DNA of 64,000 nucleotides. Source: Glaciimonas sp. Its GTDB lineage: Bacteria > Pseudomonadota > Gammaproteobacteria > Burkholderiales > Burkholderiaceae_D. The notes below the pieces were generated by a model. The model was not told the DNA's origin. It did no database searches and was given only the letters and a program-made list of their open reading frames with translations. This document shows, one piece after another, positions 11,502 through 19,912 of the stretch. Positions within the stretch are counted from its first letter, which is position 1. Each line of letters begins with the position of its first letter. A program made the position numbers and the translations under genes. The DNA lies in NCBI GenBank assembly GCA_012927585.1, contig JABBOY010000016.1, positions 62,001-126,000 of the forward strand, read 5' to 3'.

Positions 11502-12468
11502 GCGTGACATGGTCAAAGAATTTGGCAAAGTCGGAGTCTTGTTTGGCGGCCGTTCTGCGGAACGAGAAGTCTCGTTGATGTCGGGGGCGGGTGTGTTGCA
11601 GGCATTGGTGAGCAAGGGAATCGATGCCCATCCGTTCGATCCGGCTGCGCGTAGCCTGGCGGAACTAGCCGCTGAAAATTTCGATCGTGTGTTCATTGCA
11701 TTGCATGGCCGATACGGCGAGGATGGCACCTTGCAAGGCGCTTTGGAATTGCTTGGCATTCCATACACAGGGCCGGGTGTATTGGCGTCTTCGATTGCGA
11801 TGGATAAAGCCATGACCAAGCGCATCTGGATGGCAAGCGCACTGGCAACGCCGAAATTTGAAATGTTGACAACGCAGAGCAATTGGGATGCGGTCGTTGC
11901 TGCACTAAGTTTGCCGTTGATTGTCAAGCCGGCACATGAAGGATCCACCCTCGGCCTGACCAAGGTGACGCAGGTTGATCAATTGCCTGCGGCCTTTGCA
12001 CTGGCCGCCAAATACGACAGTGCCGTCATGGCGGAAGAATTTATTGCCGGCATGGAGCTGACCTGTCCGATTCTGGGATATGGCGAACAGGCGCAAGCCT
12101 TACCGCTCATCCGCATCATTGCCCCTGATGCGAATTACGATTATCAGAACAAATATTTTTCCAACGATACCCAATATCTCTGCCCCTGCGGTCTGCCGGC
12201 AGAACAGGAGCGTTCCATTCAGGAGTTGGCGCTGGCAAGTTACCGTGCACTCGGCTGCCGCGGCTGGAGTAGGGCCGATGTGATGGTGCGGGAATCGGAC
12301 AACAAGCCGTTTTTGTTGGAAATGAATACGTCTCCCGGCATGACAGGACACTCGCTGGTGCCCATGTCGGCGAAAGTCATCGGACTCGGATATGAAGATT
12401 TATGCGTTGAAATATTACGTTTGGCTGCGCTCGACCTGACGCCGTCCGTCGACTGGATTGCGCGCTAA
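11494..12468 (+). CDS. ddl: D-alanine:D-alanine ligase (DdlB)
   Basis: The 324-residue ATP-grasp enzyme makes the D-Ala-D-Ala used by MurF. Recognisable segments are [11 protein letters not shown] at the N-terminus, HGRYGEDGT, the flexible loop EGSTLGL and the metal-site segment [10 protein letters not shown]. The chosen ATG at 11494 overlaps the end of murC by 8 bases; a second ATG six codons on (11509) would also fit. It is followed by a 29-base gap with a modest purine-rich stretch before ftsQ. Confidence 0.94.
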   Translation: MDERDMVKEFGKVGVLFGGRSAEREVSLMSGAGVLQALVSKGIDAHPFDPAARSLAELAAENFDRVFIALHGRYGEDGTLQGALELLGIPYTGPGVLASSIAMDKAMTKRIWMASALATPKFEMLTTQSNWDAVVAALSLPLIVKPAHEGSTLGLTKVTQVDQLPAAFALAAKYDSAVMAEEFIAGMELTCPILGYGEQAQALPLIRIIAPDANYDYQNKYFSNDTQYLCPCGLPAEQERSIQELALASYRALGCRGWSRADVMVRESDNKPFLLEMNTSPGMTGHSLVPMSAKVIGLGYEDLCVEILRLAALDLTPSVDWIAR

Positions 12469-12497
12469 ACGGCGCTAACAGAGGAACTGCAAAGACC

Positions 12498-13289
12498 ATG
12501 TGGCAAGAGATCAAGACACTCAATGCGATTGCCAACACACTGCTTACAGTGTTCGCATTGCTATTGTTCTCGGCCGGCATTTTTTGGCTGACGCAACGGC
12601 CGATGTTCATGTTGAAGGCGATCAGGGTGGTGGGCGCCGACGCCATGCAATTGCACCACGTGAATCGGCTGACGATAAAAGGGGCAGCGATTCCACGGAT
12701 CAAGGGGAATTTTTTTACCACTAACCTGGACACCGTGCGCATGGCTTTCGAGGGTGTGCCCTGGGTGCGCAAAGCGACGGTGCGCCGGGAATGGCCGAAC
12801 AAACTGGTCGTGACCATAGATGAGCATGAGCCGCTTGGAACCTGGGGCGAAAACGGACGACTGGTCTCAGTCAAGGGCGATGTATTTACGGCCAACCTGG
12901 CCGAAGCTGAAGAAAACGGCAGTTTGCCTGAATTCAATGGACCGGAGGGCGCTGAAAAGGAAGTGATTGTGCGTTTTGAAGAGTTCAAACAGTGGTTTGC
13001 GCCGATTCGGCTTGTGCCGGAATCGATACAGCTGTCAGACCGCTATGCGTGGACCGTAAAGCTCAATAACGGTATAGCCGTGGAGTTGGGGCGGGAACAG
13101 AACAAGGCAGTGATGCGCGAACGGGTTGATCGATTTGTAGGTGTTTATCCGCAATTGGCAGCGCTGCTGCAGAACAGGATTGAAAGTGTGGACATGCGCT
13201 ATCCGAATGGGCTGGCACTCAAAGTGAGTGGAATCGCACCTGGATTGGAAAGCAAACGAAAGCAAACGAAAGTAAGCGGAACGCGATGA
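12498..13289 (+). CDS. ftsQ: Cell division protein FtsQ
   Basis: This 263-residue bitopic protein has a short cytoplasmic tail, one membrane span (about residues 12-33), a POTRA domain beginning near FMLKAIRVVGA and the FtsQ beta domain. It recruits FtsL/FtsB and downstream divisome proteins. The last residues (ESKRKQTKVSGTR) are encoded by three consecutive decamers at 13251-13280, so the C-terminal tail looks repeat-derived and basic. The stop overlaps ftsA by ATGA. Confidence 0.92.
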   Translation: MWQEIKTLNAIANTLLTVFALLLFSAGIFWLTQRPMFMLKAIRVVGADAMQLHHVNRLTIKGAAIPRIKGNFFTTNLDTVRMAFEGVPWVRKATVRREWPNKLVVTIDEHEPLGTWGENGRLVSVKGDVFTANLAEAEENGSLPEFNGPEGAEKEVIVRFEEFKQWFAPIRLVPESIQLSDRYAWTVKLNNGIAVELGREQNKAVMRERVDRFVGVYPQLAALLQNRIESVDMRYPNGLALKVSGIAPGLESKRKQTKVSGTR

Positions 13290-14518
13290 CAAAAGACGCA
13301 AAAAATTTGATTGTGGGTCTGGATATAGGCACCTCTAAAGTCGTGGCTGTGGTGGCTGAGGTGATGGCCGACGGGCGCCATGAGGTCATCGGTCTCGGCC
13401 AGCATGAGTCGAAAGGGCTGAAGAAAGGGGTAGTCGTCAATATCGAGGCGACGGTCGAGTCAATTCAGCGTGCTCTGGAAGAGGCTGAATTGATGGCCGA
13501 CTGCAAAATCAGGCATGTGTATGCGGGGATTGCGGGCAGTCATATTCGCAGTTTCAATTCTAGCGGGATGGTGGCAATCAAAGACAAGGAAGTTACCGCC
13601 GCCGACGTTTCGCGTGTGATTGAAACTGCCAAAGCGGTCAACATACCGACCGATCAGCAACTGCTGCATACCGTTCCACAAGAATTCATTGTCGATAATC
13701 AGGAGGATGTGCGCGAGCCGATCGGCATGAGCGGCATACGTCTTGAGGTGCGAGTACATATCGTCACCGGCGCAGTATCGGCGGTACAGAATATCGTCAA
13801 GTGTGTACGACGCTGCGGCCTCGAAGTGTCCGACCTGATATTGCAGCCGATGGCCTCCGCCGATGCAGTGCTGACGCTGGACGAGAAAGAATTGGGCGTG
13901 GTGTTGATCGATATCGGCGCCGGCACCACGGATGTTGCGATATTTTCTGAAGGGGCGATTCGCCATACCTCGGTGATACCGATTGCCGGCGACCAGATCA
14001 CCAGCGATATCGCGATGGCCCTGCGCACGCCGACCCAGGATGCGGAGGAAATCAAACTGCGTTACGGCGTCGCCAAACAGGTATTGGCAGATCCGGGGGA
14101 GACGCTTGAGGTTCCCGGCCTGGGGGACCGTAATCCTCGCATTTTGTCGCGCCAGGCGCTGGCGGCAGTGATAGAGCCGCGTGTCGAGGAATTGTTCGCT
14201 CTGGTGCATCAGGTGGTGCGCGAGTCCGGTTTTGAAGAAGTACTGTCGAGTGGAATTGTGATTACCGGCGGTTCAGCGCTGATGCCCGGGATGCTCGAAT
14301 TGGCTGAGGATATCTTCTTGAAACCTGCACGCATGGGCGTGCCCGGCTATAACGGCCAGCTTGCCGATGTGGTGCGCAGCCCGCGCTATTCGACCGTTCT
14401 CGGACTTTTACTGGAAGCCAAGAAGCAGTATTACCGTGGACATGTGGTGACGCAGCAGGAAGGTTCTCTCAAGGAGGCATGGCAGCGCATGAAAGAGTGG
14501 TTTATCGGGAATTTTTGA
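13286..14518 (+). CDS. ftsA: Cell division protein FtsA (actin-like Z-ring anchor)
   Basis: The 410-residue actin-fold ATPase tethers FtsZ to the membrane. Nucleotide-binding segments are visible as VGLDIGTSKV at the N-terminus, LIDIGAGTTD in the middle and ITGGSALMPG near the C-terminus. The C-terminal helix, around WQRMKEWFIGNF, is amphipathic as expected for the membrane-targeting sequence. Coupled to ftsQ by ATGA. An AT-rich gap of 126 bases separates it from ftsZ. Confidence 0.95.
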   Translation: MTKDAKNLIVGLDIGTSKVVAVVAEVMADGRHEVIGLGQHESKGLKKGVVVNIEATVESIQRALEEAELMADCKIRHVYAGIAGSHIRSFNSSGMVAIKDKEVTAADVSRVIETAKAVNIPTDQQLLHTVPQEFIVDNQEDVREPIGMSGIRLEVRVHIVTGAVSAVQNIVKCVRRCGLEVSDLILQPMASADAVLTLDEKELGVVLIDIGAGTTDVAIFSEGAIRHTSVIPIAGDQITSDIAMALRTPTQDAEEIKLRYGVAKQVLADPGETLEVPGLGDRNPRILSRQALAAVIEPRVEELFALVHQVVRESGFEEVLSSGIVITGGSALMPGMLELAEDIFLKPARMGVPGYNGQLADVVRSPRYSTVLGLLLEAKKQYYRGHVVTQQEGSLKEAWQRMKEWFIGNF

Positions 14519-14644
14519 TGCAGGCAGGTTCGGCTGGGTAATTTTTTATAGTTTTATTTTTTGTTTAATGGTTGTTTTTAGTCGCTAGCCATCATTTTTA
14601 ATGATTGTTTCCGACTGAAAATCGCAAACTAATAGGAGCACATC
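14519..14644 (+). promoter_or_regulatory. AT-rich ftsA-ftsZ intergenic leader
   Basis: This is one of the few real gaps in the dcw cluster. It is much richer in A/T than the flanking genes, with T runs around 14541-14580, and contains a short inverted repeat (ATCATT, three-base loop, AATGAT, at 14591-14605). An AGGAG ribosome-binding site lies at 14634-14638, six bases before the ftsZ ATG. In many proteobacteria ftsZ has extra promoters upstream, so this gap may hold one; I cannot identify -35/-10 boxes with confidence. Confidence 0.4.
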
Positions 14645-15838
14645 ATGGAGTTTGATATGGTCGATCATGCTACCCAAGGTACCGTGATCAAGGTGGTCGG
14701 AGTCGGCGGTGCTGGCGGCAATGCTGTCCAGCATATGATCAACAAAGGCGTTACCGGGGTTGAATTCATCGCCGCCAATACCGACGCTCAGGCGTTGCTG
14801 CACTCGAAAGCGCATAACGTGATCCAGATCGGTGAAACCGGTTTGGGTGCAGGCATGAAACCCGAAGTTGGCCGTCAATTGGCCGAGGAGTCGCGCGCTC
14901 GCATCGAAGATGCCTTGCGCGGGGCGCACATGGTCTTTATCGCTGCCGGCATGGGTGGCGGCACCGGTACCGGCGCCGCGCCGATCGTGGCGCAGGTGGC
15001 AAAGGAACTGGGCGCACTGACAGTCGCCGTGGTGTCCAAGCCGTTCTCGTATGAAGGCCAGAAGTGCATGGACATTGCTGACGAAGGATTGGAAGCGTTG
15101 TCGCAGCATGTCGATTCGCTGATCATCATCCTGAATGAAAAACTGGAAGAAATCTACGAAGACGACACCATGGTGGAGTGGCTGCAGCATGCCGATGATG
15201 TGCTCAACAATGCGGTGGCGGGAATCGCTGAGATCATTAATGTTCCCGGGCACATTAACGTCGATTTCAACGACGTTAAAACCATCATGGGCGAGCAGGG
15301 CAAAGCCATGATGGGTACCGCCACTGCTTCCGGCGTGGATCGCGCACGCATCGCTGCCGAACAGGCGGTTGCCTCACCTTTGCTGGATGGCATCGACCTC
15401 TCCGGCGCCCGTGGGGTACTGGTCAATGTGACGGCCAGCCGCAGTCTGAAAGGTAAGGAAATCAAGGAAGTCATGGCGGCGGTACGTGCGTTTGCGGCAC
15501 CCGACGCTTCGATTGCCCAAGGGATCGCCTACGATGACAGTATGGGCGATGACATTCGCGTGACAGTAGTGGCAACCGGACTGGGACGCGGCAAGAAATC
15601 GATGCAACTGGTGCAAAATACCGTGTTGCGCACCGGCACCCACAATGAGTCGATGATAGCGCCGTCCATTGCGGGCGTCTTGCAACAAGGCATGGCACCA
15701 GCGCCGCATGCGTTTGACGGCCTCAAGGCACCGGCAGTGTGGCGTCGCGAATCTGCTTCGGAAACGGTACGTGCGCTGGAGAAAAACGGTATGGAAACCT
15801 ATGATATTCCAGCTTTTCTGCGCAAACAGGCAGACTAA
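14645..15838 (+). CDS. ftsZ: Cell division GTPase FtsZ
   Basis: The 397-residue tubulin-like GTPase forms the Z ring. The N-terminal GVGGAGGNAV and the tubulin signature GGGTGTGAAP (about residues 105-114) form the GTP site, and the T7-loop region NVDFNDVKTIM completes it in the next protomer. A variable linker leads to the conserved C-terminal peptide (YDIPAFLRKQ), which binds FtsA and ZipA. The ATG is supported by a strong AGGAG. A strong intrinsic terminator follows at 15920-15950, ending the dcw transcript. Confidence 0.97.
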   Translation: MEFDMVDHATQGTVIKVVGVGGAGGNAVQHMINKGVTGVEFIAANTDAQALLHSKAHNVIQIGETGLGAGMKPEVGRQLAEESRARIEDALRGAHMVFIAAGMGGGTGTGAAPIVAQVAKELGALTVAVVSKPFSYEGQKCMDIADEGLEALSQHVDSLIIILNEKLEEIYEDDTMVEWLQHADDVLNNAVAGIAEIINVPGHINVDFNDVKTIMGEQGKAMMGTATASGVDRARIAAEQAVASPLLDGIDLSGARGVLVNVTASRSLKGKEIKEVMAAVRAFAAPDASIAQGIAYDDSMGDDIRVTVVATGLGRGKKSMQLVQNTVLRTGTHNESMIAPSIAGVLQQGMAPAPHAFDGLKAPAVWRRESASETVRALEKNGMETYDIPAFLRKQAD

Positions 15839-15919
15839 GAATTTTAGGCTCTGTTGGAGGTGTGCGGATCTGCCGCACCTGGGCAAGAAAAAATAGACTA
15901 GGGCATACTGTTATTGGTA

Positions 15920-15950
15920 CGCCGCGCCAAAGCTGGCGCGGCGTTTTTTT
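15920..15950 (+). terminator. Rho-independent terminator after ftsZ
   Basis: A perfect 10-bp GC-rich stem (CGCCGCGCCA / TGGCGCGGCG) with loop AAGC is followed by seven T residues. It lies 81 bases after the ftsZ stop and 36 bases before the peroxiredoxin start. A smaller, imperfect hairpin (15857-15879, AGGTGTGCGG...CCGCACCT) precedes it. Confidence 0.9.
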
Positions 15951-15985
15951 GCCCACAATATTTTCAAATACGGAAGGAAATCAAT

Positions 15986-16492
15986 ATGACGATTAAAATC
16001 GGCGAAAAATTACCCGAAAGTACGCTTGCAGAATTTATCGAGGTTGAATCTGCCGGATGTTCGCTGGGCCCGAATTCGTTTCAAGTCAGTGATCTTGTCA
16101 AAGGCAAGAAGGTCGTTATTTTCGGTCTGCCAGGGGCTTACACGCCAACTTGTTCGGCGCAGCATGTGCCGGGTTATGTCGCGCATGCGGCTGACCTCAA
16201 AGCCAAGGGCGTCGATGAAATCTGGTGTATTGCAGTCAACGATGCATTCGTGATGGGTGCCTGGGGCCGCGATCAGAAAGTCAATGGTGCGGTACGCATG
16301 TTGGCAGACGGCAATGCTGCGTTCAGCAAGGCGCTCGGCCTGGATGCCGACTTCTCGAAATCCGGCATGGGTACGCGTTCGCAGCGTTATTCAATGTTGG
16401 TTGAGAATGGCGTAGTTAAGCAGTTGAATGTCGAACAAGGCGGTAAGTTCGATGTTTCCAGCGCCGAAACGATGTTGGCGCAATTGGGCTAA
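15986..16492 (+). CDS. Peroxiredoxin, Prx5/AhpE-like (thiol peroxidase, glutaredoxin/thioredoxin dependent)
   Basis: The 168-residue protein matches the redoxin family of atypical two-Cys peroxiredoxins. The peroxidatic cysteine is Cys56 in the motif PGAYTPTCS; further cysteines lie near residues 20 and 80. It reduces H2O2 and alkyl hydroperoxides in the cytoplasm using thiol donors. The ATG at 15986 has a GGAAGGAAA ribosome-binding stretch nine to ten bases upstream. It sits between two terminators and so probably has its own promoter. A peroxiredoxin downstream of ftsZ is a frequent arrangement in Burkholderiales. Confidence 0.92.
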   Translation: MTIKIGEKLPESTLAEFIEVESAGCSLGPNSFQVSDLVKGKKVVIFGLPGAYTPTCSAQHVPGYVAHAADLKAKGVDEIWCIAVNDAFVMGAWGRDQKVNGAVRMLADGNAAFSKALGLDADFSKSGMGTRSQRYSMLVENGVVKQLNVEQGGKFDVSSAETMLAQLG

Positions 16493-16519
16493 AGTCGCGC
16501 CCAAGGCGGATTGCCAATA

Positions 16520-16554
16520 AAAAAACCCGCACAATATATCGTGCGGGTTTTTTT
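16520..16554. terminator. Bidirectional intrinsic terminator between peroxiredoxin and SWIB gene
   Basis: A run of A residues, a CCCGCAC / GTGCGGG stem (16526-16532 with 16541-16547), an eight-base loop and seven T residues make a symmetric structure that can end transcripts from both sides. It lies between convergent genes. Confidence 0.9.
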
Positions 16555-16599
16555 ATCTGCCGGACGGTTGCAGCGGCAGATGTTTTTGCACTGCAGAAA

Positions 16600-16950
16600 T
16601 TATTTCAAATGATTCGAAATCAATTTCGTCATCTCAAACATCGATACTTGCTTTTTGCCATCGAAGATGGTTTTCAGATTGGCATCGGCATTGATCATGC
16701 GTTTGTTCTGTGGATCTTGCAGATTCAGTTTCTTGATGTATTCCCATACTTTTTTGGTGACTTCGGTGCGCGGTAGCGGCGCTGCGCCGACTACGGTTGC
16801 CAATGCTGCAGATGGTGTCATCGGCTTCATGAAAGCTGCGTTTGGTTTGCGTGCTGGAGTTGCTGCCGTTTTTTCTGGAGCAGCTTTTTTAGCCGTAACT
16901 ACTTTTGCTGCCGCAGGTTTCTTGGCCTCGGGTTTTTTCGCTGTTGCCAT
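16600..16950 (-). CDS. SWIB/MDM2-domain protein with Lys/Ala-rich N-terminal tail
   Basis: The 116-residue protein has about 45 N-terminal residues rich in Lys, Ala and Pro (ATAKKPEAKKPAAAKVV style), resembling a histone H1 tail. A SWIB domain follows (about residues 47-116), recognisable by TEVTKKVWEYIKKLNLQDP and KRMINADANLKTIF. In eukaryotes SWIB domains occur in chromatin remodellers; in bacteria small SWIB proteins are found in chlamydiae and some proteobacteria, with a chromosome-associated role suspected. The start at 16950 avoids a doubtful upstream extension. A second Lys/Ala-rich protein is encoded at 24686. Confidence 0.85.
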   Translation of the reverse strand: MATAKKPEAKKPAAAKVVTAKKAAPEKTAATPARKPNAAFMKPMTPSAALATVVGAAPLPRTEVTKKVWEYIKKLNLQDPQNKRMINADANLKTIFDGKKQVSMFEMTKLISNHLK

Positions 16951-17075
16951 AGGGTGGACTCCTCGTGAACTGTTAAGAAATAACGCATTTTTGCGCACCC
17001 GCTAATATTGGTGGGGTTTGCGGAGCGACGCAAGTGTTTTCTGTGTGTTTACCGCGAATTCAGACGATTGTCGCC

Positions 17076-18443
17076 TTAACGCACTCCCGGCATCATACCT
17101 TTCATGCTGCGCATCATTTTCATCATGCCGCCGCCTTTGAGTTTTTTCATCATCGACTGCATTTGTTCGAATTGCGCCAACATCCGGTTTACCTCTTGCA
17201 CTTGCACTCCGGCACCTGCGGCAATACGGCGTTTGCGTGTGGCCTTGATCAGATCCGGTTTGCTGCGTTCTAACGGCGTCATCGAATTGATAATGCCTTC
17301 CATGCGCTTAACCTGTTTGTCGGCCTGGCCCATATTGGCGCCGTTGGCAGCTTGCTGGAGTTGTGCCGGCAGCTTGTCCATCAGATTGGCAAGCCCCCCC
17401 ATTTTCTTCATTTGAGCTAGTTGTGATTTGAAGTCGTTCAGGTCAAATTTACCGCCAACCTTGAGCTTTTGGGCCAAATCCTGAGCCGCCTTGACGTCCA
17501 CCCCTTTTTGCGCTTCTTCCACCAGCGCCAGGATATCGCCCATGCCGAGGATGCGATTGGCCATCCGGGCGGGATCGAATGGCTCCAATCCATCCAGTTT
17601 TTCGGAAACGCCGGCGAATTTAATGGGCTTGCCGGTGATGTGGCGTACCGATAAGGCAGCGCCGCCGCGCGAGTCGCCGTCCAGCTTGGTCAGGACGATG
17701 CCAGTTAAGGGCAGCGCATCGTTAAAGGCTTTGGCGGTATTGATAGCATCCTGGCCCAGCATCGCATCGACCACGAACAGGGTTTCGATCGGCTTGACGG
17801 CGGCATGGATGGCAGAAATTTCGCGCATCATTTGCTCATCGATACCCAAACGGCCTGCGGTATCGATAATCAGTACATCGTGATAATGCCTTTTTGCATA
17901 ATCGAGGGCAGCCAATGCAATGTCAACCGGCTTATCAGTGCTGTGCGACGGAAAGAAATCGGCGCCCACCTGGGCCGTGACCGCCTGCAACTGGGCAATT
18001 GCGGCAGGACGGTAGACGTCGGCCGACACCGTCAATACCTTTTTCTTTTTTTCCCCGATCAGGTATTTGGCAAGCTTGCCGACCGTGGTAGTTTTGCCGA
18101 CACCCTGCAGGCCGGCCATCAGGATAATTGCCGGCGGCTGGGTGGCAAAATTCAGTTGCGATGCTTCAGTACCCAGGTCGGCGCCCATTAGGGACGCCAG
18201 TTCGCGCTGCACCACGCCGACTAAAGCTTGTCCCGGTGTAAGCGAAGAAATGACGTCTTCACCGAGCGCTTTCTGCTTGACGTTCGCAATGAATTCACGC
18301 ACTGCAGGCAGCGCTACGTCGGCTTCCAGCAGCGCCATGCGTACTTCGCGCAGCATTTCGGCGGTATTCGTTTCGGTAAGGCGCGCTTCGCCGCGCATGG
18401 TTTTGACGACTTTGGCGAGGCGCTGGGTAAGATTATCTAGCAT
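17076..18443 (-). CDS. ffh: Signal recognition particle GTPase Ffh
   Basis: The 455-residue SRP54-family protein binds 4.5S RNA and nascent signal sequences and docks with FtsY. The N domain is followed by the G domain with P-loop GLQGVGKTTT near residue 110, DTAGR and TKLDGD. The methionine-rich M domain forms the C-terminus, ending in a GGGMMKMMRSMKGMMPG-type tail. Length is typical. It is transcribed divergently from the CcsA-like gene across a gap of about 430 bases. Confidence 0.97.
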   Translation of the reverse strand: MLDNLTQRLAKVVKTMRGEARLTETNTAEMLREVRMALLEADVALPAVREFIANVKQKALGEDVISSLTPGQALVGVVQRELASLMGADLGTEASQLNFATQPPAIILMAGLQGVGKTTTVGKLAKYLIGEKKKKVLTVSADVYRPAAIAQLQAVTAQVGADFFPSHSTDKPVDIALAALDYAKRHYHDVLIIDTAGRLGIDEQMMREISAIHAAVKPIETLFVVDAMLGQDAINTAKAFNDALPLTGIVLTKLDGDSRGGAALSVRHITGKPIKFAGVSEKLDGLEPFDPARMANRILGMGDILALVEEAQKGVDVKAAQDLAQKLKVGGKFDLNDFKSQLAQMKKMGGLANLMDKLPAQLQQAANGANMGQADKQVKRMEGIINSMTPLERSKPDLIKATRKRRIAAGAGVQVQEVNRMLAQFEQMQSMMKKLKGGGMMKMMRSMKGMMPGVR

Positions 18444-18872
18444 GGCAGTGGCGTTTCAGAAATGAAATGGAGCGAAAAATCAATGTGCGCAATCTGAGCG
18501 CTGTGCGGCGCGATTGGACTGAAATTGCGCGCACTGAAATGTAATACGCCATTTTAACCGATGCGTTAGGTGCCGACAGTGACGGCGCAGCATTAAACTG
18601 TATAGCGCTTCATGCGGCGCAGTTTAGCGAACCTTGCGCGTGATTGGATCCTCGCCAAGTTCCAGAAATATCTCGTAACGGTATTAAATTTTGTGGAGTA
18701 TGCAAAAATATAAGGTGTTTTCCGCATATATTTAATGGGTTGTATTAAAATACTATATATTGTATTGCTTGCGATAAAAATTTCCCCAGTTTCTGCACGA
18801 ATGCAATTTTCTGACAGAATAGGCGGCTATTGTCAGTTATGGCGGAGTGGACAGATGGTGTAAACTGCTGAT
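18444..18872. other. Divergent intergenic region ffh / CcsA-like gene
   Basis: This 429-base gap must carry the promoters for ffh (-) and the CcsA-like gene (+). It contains palindromic repeat copy A (18693-18768). The rest shows no open frame with recognisable protein content. I do not see a convincing sigma-70 promoter pair. Confidence 0.5.
18693..18768 (+). repeat. Dispersed intergenic palindromic repeat, copy A
   Basis: One of six related elements in the window. Shared landmarks in this orientation are GGAGTATGC at the left, an A-rich stretch, the core GTGTTTTCCGCAT, an AT spacer with TTTAAT, and an A-rich right part (TTAAAATAC). Copy A lies between divergent ffh and the CcsA-like gene. 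Confidence 0.7.
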
Positions 18873-19685
18873 ATGCAAACATCTTTTTTTATGGCGGCCG
18901 CGGTACTCTATGCAATCTGCGCATTTCTGCCGGCGCGCCAGCACATCGCCATTTCCAGCGGGACCGCGCTCGCTTGGCTTCTGCATGGGGCGGCGTTGTG
19001 GTCGGACGTGATTATCGCGCCGGAAACATTGCGACTCGGGTTCGCGATCATGCTGTCGGCGGCATTTTGGGTTTCCGTTGCCGCTTACTGGTTTGAAAAT
19101 CGCAATTTTGCCATGGATGGCTTGCGGGTACTGGTGCTGCCCGCGGCAGTGCTGGCGGTTGCCTTGCCGATTGTATTTCCCGGCAGTGTGGTGCCGCTGG
19201 AAGGGAAGTCACATTTGTTTGCGTGGCATATTGCGGTGTCAATGCTGGCGTATGGCACGCTGACCGTGGCTGCCTTTCATGCAGTGTTGATGACGATCCA
19301 GGAATCCAGGCTGCACATGAATGCAGGCTCTAGTTCGCAGGGCTGGATTGCCTCGGTGATTGATCGCCTGCCGGCCCTGCTGACGATGGAAAAACTATTG
19401 TTTCGTCTAATCGGATTTGGGTTCGTATTGCTAACGCTGACGGTGTTGTCGGGCGTCGTATTTTCAGAGCAGTTATTTGGACAAGCGTTCAAATGGAATC
19501 ACAAGACAGTGTTTACCATGTTGTCGTGGGCGTTGTTCGGCTTATTGCTGGCGGGACGGAAATGGCAGGGCTGGCGCGGCAAAACGGCACTGAGTTTCAC
19601 CTTGTCGGGTTTTGCGACCTTGCTGCTGGCGTATGTCGGTAGCCGTTTCGTGCTTGAAGTGGTGTTGCATCGGGGTGGCGTATGA
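18873..19685 (+). CDS. CcsA/HemX-like inner-membrane protein (YpjD type)
   Basis: The 270-residue protein has about eight predicted membrane segments and looks like the cytochrome c assembly (CcsA/ResC) superfamily, in the shorter variant often encoded beside ffh in beta- and gammaproteobacteria. Visible features include an AWHIAVSMLAYG segment with a conserved-looking histidine and a second conserved stretch FKWNHKTVFTMLSWALFG. A role in haem handling or cytochrome maturation is inferred from the family only. The stop overlaps the next gene by ATGA. Confidence 0.8.
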   Translation: MQTSFFMAAAVLYAICAFLPARQHIAISSGTALAWLLHGAALWSDVIIAPETLRLGFAIMLSAAFWVSVAAYWFENRNFAMDGLRVLVLPAAVLAVALPIVFPGSVVPLEGKSHLFAWHIAVSMLAYGTLTVAAFHAVLMTIQESRLHMNAGSSSQGWIASVIDRLPALLTMEKLLFRLIGFGFVLLTLTVLSGVVFSEQLFGQAFKWNHKTVFTMLSWALFGLLLAGRKWQGWRGKTALSFTLSGFATLLLAYVGSRFVLEVVLHRGGV

Positions 19686-19909
19686 AGTTTTTGGCTTGGT
19701 TATTATTAATTTTTCTTGTGGTGTGGGCAATCCGCTCCCAGAAAAGTACGATACACACAGAAAAAACCGCAGTGCCACGGCTCGATGAGCCAGAACTGAT
19801 GGTGCAATGCGCTGATTGCGGCGTGTATTTTCCTGCTTCCGAAGCGGTTGGCCAGGCTGACATGTTGTTTTGTAGCGAAGAACATCGCCATCACCATTTT
19901 CCTTCCTAG
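19682..19909 (+). CDS. Small PP0621-family protein with membrane anchor and cysteine pair
   Basis: The 75-residue protein has an N-terminal membrane segment (about residues 2-17) and a soluble tail containing CADCGVYFPASEA and a later CSEEHR. The three cysteines and a histidine resemble a small zinc-binding module of the PP0621/DUF1289-like kind. It is found between a CcsA-like gene and pilS in related bacteria. Function is unknown. It overlaps the previous gene by ATGA and ends three bases before pilS. Confidence 0.75.
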   Translation: MKFLAWLLLIFLVVWAIRSQKSTIHTEKTAVPRLDEPELMVQCADCGVYFPASEAVGQADMLFCSEEHRHHHFPS

Positions 19910-19912
19910 TGC

